Origin: an uncultured Bacteroides sp. | GTDB taxonomy: Bacteria; Bacteroidota; Bacteroidia; Bacteroidales; Bacteroidaceae | Assembly: GCA_900553185.1 (NCBI GenBank) | Contig: USCT01000040.1 | Location: forward strand, 1 to 9,610 | Length of the DNA: 9,610 bases | Reading direction: 5' to 3' | Shown here: positions 6,621 through 9,610 of the stretch, piece after piece | Layout of the letters: each line of letters opens with the position of its first letter | Position numbering within the stretch: position 1 is the first letter of the stretch | Notes under the pieces: generated by a model | What the model was told of the DNA's origin: nothing | Database searches by the model: none | The model's input: the letters and a program-made list of their open reading frames with translations, nothing else | Position numbers and translations under genes: made by a program

Positions 6621-7163
6621 TTAATTTTCTTCTTGCATCCAGATTGCCAGTTTTTTGCGTAGTCTGGATAGTTTTACTTTTACATTTCCTTCGGTCTGTC
6701 CGGTAATGACGGCTATTTCACTGATACTTTTCTCTTCTTCGTAGAAGAAAGTAATCAGTGCTCTTTCGTCGGCCGGAAGCCGGTCGAGTGCCTTTCTGAG
6801 TCTTTCGATCCGTTCCTCCGAAGTATCGTCCAGTATGTCGTCCGTTTCTGTGTCCGAAATTGTATTCCACAACTTTTCATCTGCTGTCTGTTCGATATGT
6901 TTCTTCCGGAGAGCTGTCAAAGCCGTGTTGTAGGCTATTCGGTATATCCACGTAGAGAACTGGCTTTTTCCGTTGAACGAAGACAGGTGCTGGAAAGCCT
7001 TCAGAAAGGTGTCCTGGGTCAGTTCTTCCGCATCATCTTCTGAATCTACCATGCGGACAATCAGGTTGAATACCTGTTGTCCGTATGTATCCAGAAAGTA
7101 AGCGAACTCTTCAGTCTTTCCGGCCAGTATGTGTTCTATTTTATGTTGTTCTTCTGTCTTCAT
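6621..7163 (-). CDS. ECF-type RNA polymerase sigma factor
   Basis: This is a 180-residue group 4 (extracytoplasmic function) sigma factor that directs RNA polymerase to a small regulon. Region 2 spans about 17-85 with DAEELTQDTFLKAF (44-57), which contacts the -10 element and core, and STWIYRIAYN (70-79). After an acidic linker rich in D and E (about 100-120), region 4 (118-175) contains LPADERALITFFY and a helix-turn-helix, SISEIAVITGQTEGNVKVKLSRLRKKL in outline, for the -35 element. I chose the ATG at 7163 rather than the upstream in-frame ATG at 7259. It gives the usual family length, and the extra 32 residues would overlap the putative promoters and look non-conserved. Its probable own promoter ends 7 bases before this ATG. 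The downstream gene encodes a candidate membrane anti-sigma. Confidence 0.93.
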   Translation of the reverse strand: MKTEEQHKIEHILAGKTEEFAYFLDTYGQQVFNLIVRMVDSEDDAEELTQDTFLKAFQHLSSFNGKSQFSTWIYRIAYNTALTALRKKHIEQTADEKLWNTISDTETDDILDDTSEERIERLRKALDRLPADERALITFFYEEEKSISEIAVITGQTEGNVKVKLSRLRKKLAIWMQEEN

Positions 7164-7170
7164 TTGCTCT

Positions 7171-7200
7171 TTTAGACGAGCACTCGCCCGAAAGGTTACA
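7171..7200 (-). promoter_or_regulatory. Putative autoregulated ECF promoter of the sigma gene
   Basis: On the minus strand TGTAACC (7200-7194) is followed after 15 bases by CGTCTAAA (7178-7171). In sigma-E terms this is GTAACCT, 16 bases, TCTAAA, which resembles the E. coli sigma-E pattern GGAACTT/TCTAA. The same two elements occur at identical spacing in the divergent direction. The -10 ends only 7 bases before the sigma ATG, so any transcript would be nearly leaderless. Confidence 0.55.
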
Positions 7201-7234
7201 CTGGTTGCAGAAAAAATTTTTTTGCTTGTATGGC

Positions 7235-7264
7235 TGTAACCTTTTAAGTAACCTTGCATCTAAA
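7235..7264 (+). promoter_or_regulatory. Putative ECF-sigma promoter of the divergent membrane gene
   Basis: TGTAACC (7235-7241), a 15-base spacer and CATCTAAA (7257-7264) form an ECF-type promoter with elements and spacing matching the one facing the sigma gene. The expected start site near 7270 leaves a leader of about 35 bases before the ATG at 7305. An extra GTAACCTT (7248-7255) lies inside the spacer. An alternative is a housekeeping -7 box, TAACCTTG (7249-7256), with one mismatch. Confidence 0.55.
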
Positions 7265-7304
7265 GGACAAAGAAACTAATTTTTTAATTTAAAACAGTAA
7301 GAAT

Positions 7305-7700
7305 ATGGAAGAATTGATGATTGTTGCCAATGTGGCGATTATATTTGGTGTGGTTTATAAATTATTTGAGTTGTTTGTCGGCAAAAAAGAACGGATGATG
7401 CTGATAGAAAAGCTTTCCAGTGAAGAGTTGATGAAAGGAGGGACTAAGCGTCCTGGTTTCAATCTTTCTACCTTTACTTTCTCGTCGTTGCGTTTCGGCT
7501 GTCTGATGCTTGGATTGGGATTAGGGCTTTTAGCCGGATTCTTTATTGGTTTGCAAACTTCCAATGCGTATCCTGATTATATGAATGCTTATGAGGTTGC
7601 TTCCTTGATTTATGGAGCCTGTGTATTGTTAGGTGGAGGAATGGGACTGTTGGTTTCGTTCCTGATTGAGTGGAAAATCAGTAAGAAGAATCCGGAATAA
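7305..7700 (+). CDS. Three-helix membrane protein, probable target of the ECF sigma
   Basis: The product is a 131-residue inner-membrane protein of unknown function. Helix 1 is about residues 4-25. A basic and polar stretch follows (27-60, with KKERMMLIEKLSSEELMKGG). Helix 2 is about 63-84 and very glycine/leucine rich (LMLGLGLGLLAGFF), and helix 3 is about 99-122 with a GGGMG turn. It ends in a short basic tail. It may belong to the Bacteroides DUF6249 family, which I recall from genes next to sigma factors; this is unverified. The gene is divergent from the ECF sigma gene and sits behind a matching ECF-type promoter. It may therefore be a regulon member or part of the signal-sensing module. 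The start is supported by a complete first helix and by AGTAAGAAT just upstream. Confidence 0.82.
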   Translation: MEELMIVANVAIIFGVVYKLFELFVGKKERMMLIEKLSSEELMKGGTKRPGFNLSTFTFSSLRFGCLMLGLGLGLLAGFFIGLQTSNAYPDYMNAYEVASLIYGACVLLGGGMGLLVSFLIEWKISKKNPE

Positions 7701-7773
7701 AGTCATCGAATCGTAATGTGTAATACTCCGTTTTGTAATTTGTGATGTTGATCTTTGTAGCGTCTTAAAAAAC

Positions 7774-7780
7774 AAGGAGG
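7774..7780 (+). promoter_or_regulatory. Strong Shine-Dalgarno sequence before the HicB-like gene
   Basis: AAGGAGG ends 8 bases before the ATG at 7789, a near-perfect anti-16S match at ideal spacing. Bacteroidetes genes rarely rely on such sites and no other gene in the window has one, so it fixes this start with confidence. Confidence 0.75.
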
Positions 7781-7788
7781 AACACATT

Positions 7789-7983
7789 ATGGAACCGTTT
7801 GATAACTGTAATTATGTAGTAGAATGTACACCGGATGGATCTTATTATGCTTATCTGCTGGATTATCATCAGTGCTGTGCGTATGGTGAAACCGAGGAAG
7901 AAGCACTCGATAATCTGGCAGACGTAGCAGAAGATTTCTTTGGTGAAGTCAGTTCCGTGTATTTTCTTGAAGATATAGCCTGA
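7789..7983 (+). CDS. Orphan HicB-like small protein
   Basis: The product is a 64-residue acidic protein. YVVECTPDGSYYAYLLDYHQCCAYGETEEEAL outlines the HicB (UPF0150) fold of three beta strands (about 9-13, 18-24, 28-32) followed by a helix (35-50) that begins with the typical GETEEEAL. In HicAB toxin-antitoxin systems HicB neutralises the HicA mRNA interferase and usually carries a C-terminal DNA-binding domain. Here the protein ends right after the core fold, and no HicA-like gene lies on either side. It is therefore a solitary HicB-fold protein, and a role as antitoxin should not be assumed. The cysteine pair C29-C30 is unusual for the fold. An intrinsic terminator follows at 8034-8066, so it appears to be monocistronic. 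Confidence 0.8.
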   Translation: MEPFDNCNYVVECTPDGSYYAYLLDYHQCCAYGETEEEALDNLADVAEDFFGEVSSVYFLEDIA

Positions 7984-8033
7984 CTTTAAACGTGTTGTAT
8001 ATATCTAGCATTGAGAACTCTCTTTCTCTGGAG

Positions 8034-8066
8034 GCCATGTCCGTGTGATGCGGGGGTGGCTTTTTT
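8034..8066 (+). terminator. Intrinsic terminator of the HicB-like gene
   Basis: Bases 8034-8043 pair with 8051-8060 (GCC/GGC ends, one G-G mismatch and two wobbles) around a 7-base loop, and six T residues follow at 8061-8066. It lies 50 bases after the HicB-like stop, and the GC-rich stem plus T-run is a standard rho-independent layout. Confidence 0.7.
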
Positions 8067-8085
8067 ATGGACTGAAATCTGATGG

Positions 8086-8127
8086 AAAAAAATAGGGTAG
8101 TCTGTGTGAAATGGTACAGACTACCCT
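8086..8127 (-). terminator. Intrinsic terminator of the sugar transporter gene
   Basis: The stem pairs 8094-8105 with 8116-8127, a perfect 12-bp match centred on GGGTAGTCTGT/ACAGACTACCC, plus an inner G-T pair and an 8-base loop. On the minus strand it is followed by TATTTTTTT (complement of 8086-8094). It lies 32 bases past the transporter stop codon. Confidence 0.85.
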
Positions 8128-8159
8128 CTATGGGATTATAGGAAATCCATTGAATCTTT

Positions 8160-9374
8160 TTATTTGGTTCTGATTTTATAACCGGCCATTCCGTAATATA
8201 GAATGAACAGGAAGCAGGGAACACAGATCCAGTATGAAGTCTGGAAGCTGGTGGCATCCTGAATGACGCCTCTTACCCACGGCATGACAGCACCACCGGC
8301 TATTGCCATGGTAAGCAGGGATGAACCGGCTTTGGTGAATTTTCCCAGATCGGCCATAGCCAGCGGCCAGAGTGCCGGCCACATCAGTGAACAGCCCAGT
8401 GCCATGAAGAAGATACAATATACCGACCATACTCCCGGTAAAATGGCAACCAGTACGGAGCCGATCAAAGCGATAATGGCACAGAATTTCATGGCGGCGG
8501 CCTGGCTCAGGTATTTCGGGATCAGAATGACTCCGGCAATGTATCCTACTACCATACCAATGGATGGAATGAAACCGTAATTGTCACCTTCCAGACCAAG
8601 AGCCTTGGCATAACCGGTTGCTGTAGCCAGTGAAATAGTTTCTACACCTACATATAAGAATAAGGCAAATGCACCCAGAAGCAGGTGAGGAAATTGCATG
8701 ATGGAAGTCTTGTTGGCTGCATAGCTGCATTGGCTTTCTGCTTCATTTTCATCAGCAGGATCTTCACCGGCAGCCTTTACTTCTGGAAGCGGTGCCATCA
8801 AAGCTATGATACCCAAAATGATAAAGATACCGATAATGATTTCAAAAGGAAGGTAGAGATCTTCCATCTGAATGTCTGCCAGACCTTTACCGATAACCAG
8901 CGTAATGAAAAGTGTAGTTGCAGGCCATGCCAGTTTGTTACAGATACCCATGATTGAAATACGTTTGGCAGCAGATTCCAGCGGACCGAGAATCGTAACG
9001 TATGGATTGACTGAGGCTTGAAGTACGGCGTTGGCTGCACCTGCTACGAAGGAAGCTATCAGAAACCATACGATGGAAGCCGTGGCAGCGGCCTGAATGA
9101 AAAGTCCGAAGGCGGCTGCAAAAAGTACGAATGACAGAGCCATGGTTCGTTTGTAACCGATGTGTTCAATACATTTTGTAGCAGGAATTCCGAAAATCAG
9201 GAAAGGAACAAAAGTGGCTGCCAGTAGCAGATTGGATTCTGCTGACGACATTTGCAGGGATTTTTCAAGGACAGGCATCAGGAATGAGTTGATTCCGAGC
9301 GCAAAACCAATGGCAAAAAACATTACGCCGACAAATGCCAGTGGCACCATGAAATTTGTTTTTTGAGTGTTCAT
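8160..9374 (-). CDS. FucP/GluP-type sugar MFS transporter
   Basis: This 404-residue, twelve-helix inner-membrane transporter belongs to the fucose/galactose/glucose branch of the major facilitator superfamily. The family hallmark LQASVNPYVTILGP (118-131) lies in helix 4. A cytoplasmic central loop rich in acidic residues (about 196-225) separates the two six-helix halves, and the second half contains LMWPALWPLAMADLGKFTKAGSSLL (330-354 in outline). Aligning to E. coli FucP from memory at a constant offset of 16, Asn162 corresponds to N146. The proton-coupling Asp46 and substrate-site Glu135 correspond to S30 and Q119. Glutamine at the second position is common in GluP and NagP proteins. A neutral or amino sugar, or a hexose, is more likely than fucose as substrate. 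No sugar-catabolic gene is adjacent, so the substrate cannot be inferred from neighbours. Confidence 0.92.
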   Translation of the reverse strand: MNTQKTNFMVPLAFVGVMFFAIGFALGINSFLMPVLEKSLQMSSAESNLLLAATFVPFLIFGIPATKCIEHIGYKRTMALSFVLFAAAFGLFIQAAATASIVWFLIASFVAGAANAVLQASVNPYVTILGPLESAAKRISIMGICNKLAWPATTLFITLVIGKGLADIQMEDLYLPFEIIIGIFIILGIIALMAPLPEVKAAGEDPADENEAESQCSYAANKTSIMQFPHLLLGAFALFLYVGVETISLATATGYAKALGLEGDNYGFIPSIGMVVGYIAGVILIPKYLSQAAAMKFCAIIALIGSVLVAILPGVWSVYCIFFMALGCSLMWPALWPLAMADLGKFTKAGSSLLTMAIAGGAVMPWVRGVIQDATSFQTSYWICVPCFLFILYYGMAGYKIRTK

Positions 9375-9456
9375 TTTTTCTTAGTTTTAGCTATGCAGCA
9401 GGAGAATAGTCACAATTGCATACGGTTAATAAATTCTTTTAAATAATTGTTGACTG

Positions 9457-9464
9457 CAAAATTA
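9457..9464 (-). promoter_or_regulatory. Candidate Bacteroides -7 box for the transporter gene
   Basis: The minus strand reads TAATTTTG here, matching TAnnTTTG, with the transporter ATG at 9374 about 82 bases downstream. No clear -33 TTG is seen at the usual distance. The resulting leader of about 75 bases is AT-rich and unremarkable. Confidence 0.35.
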
Positions 9465-9564
9465 ATAAATAAATTGATTTTAAATGCTTTTATAAAACTT
9501 TTTTAATCACTCATGAAGTTTTTAGTGGTTCTTGGAACAATTCTCCCATGTTTTGAAAAACGTT

Positions 9565-9597
9565 CGTTCGTTTGAATCGTTTCGTGCGTTCGTTTGA
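9565..9597. repeat. 11-bp direct repeat in the intergenic region at the right end
   Basis: CGTTCGTTTGA occurs at 9565-9575 and again at 9587-9597, a start-to-start distance of 22 bases (two helical turns). A degenerate CGTTTCGTG lies between them and an extra CGTT precedes the first copy. The surrounding region from 9375 to the window end has no convincing gene. The layout suggests an operator for a DNA-binding regulator, but no function is established. Confidence 0.5.
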
Positions 9598-9610
9598 CAC
9601 AGAATGTCCG

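Noticed and set aside
7164..7259. Upstream ATG of the sigma factor (212-residue form)
   Set aside because: The extra 32 residues are not sigma-like, exceed the usual ECF length and would cover the putative promoter and inverted repeat. The ATG at 7163 is preferred.
7789..7983. Complete HicAB toxin-antitoxin system
   Set aside because: No HicA-like open frame lies before or after the HicB-like gene, and terminator structures follow directly.
7949..8257. Minus-strand 102-codon frame at the end of the transporter
   Set aside because: It spans two terminators and overlaps the transporter and HicB-like genes in other frames; no family resemblance.
9375..9564. Possible small gene or RNA in the right-hand intergenic region
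   Set aside because: The region is AT-rich with no open frame that has a credible start and composition, and no stable hairpin beyond chance was seen.

Overview
The window looks like chromosomal DNA from a Bacteroidales bacterium (Bacteroides or a close relative). The evidence is sequence character: candidate promoters carry the Bacteroides-type -7 box TAnnTTTG, most starts lack a Shine-Dalgarno sequence, the proteins have Bacteroides-style lipoprotein signals, and the genes are a familiar set for that group. No rRNA, tRNA, CRISPR array, IS element or phage gene is visible. The genus is inferred from memory of these families and was not checked by any search.

Left block (1-1449, minus strand): a MscS-type mechanosensitive channel gene is followed 11 bp later by the start of a hotdog-fold thioesterase, which runs off the left edge. 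Middle-left block (1525-2438, plus strand): a small lipoprotein of unknown function overlaps by one base a thioredoxin-like lipoprotein with a CPDC motif. Overlapping divergent promoters separate these two blocks. Centre (2547-6171, plus strand): a compact etfB-etfA-acyl-CoA dehydrogenase operon with 5-bp spacers. It should encode a complete unit linking acyl-CoA oxidation or enoyl-CoA reduction to an electron transfer flavoprotein. The EtfB motif resembles that of bifurcating ETFs. A long hairpin lies between it and the convergent next block.

Right-centre (6243-7700): an ECF sigma factor and a downstream small two-helix membrane protein (candidate anti-sigma) read leftward, and a three-helix membrane protein reads rightward. 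The shared intergenic region holds two divergent, identically spaced sigma-E-like promoters (TGTAACC, 15 bases, then CRTCTAAA). This suggests an autoregulated sigma/membrane-protein stress module, and it is the most interesting signal in the window.

Right (7789-9610): an orphan HicB-like small protein with an unusually strong Shine-Dalgarno sequence ends in an intrinsic terminator. It converges on a FucP/GluP-type sugar transporter gene on the minus strand with its own terminator. Two of the acidic residues used for proton coupling in E. coli FucP are replaced in this transporter. The last 236 bases are non-coding as far as can be seen and contain an 11-bp direct repeat spaced by two helical turns.
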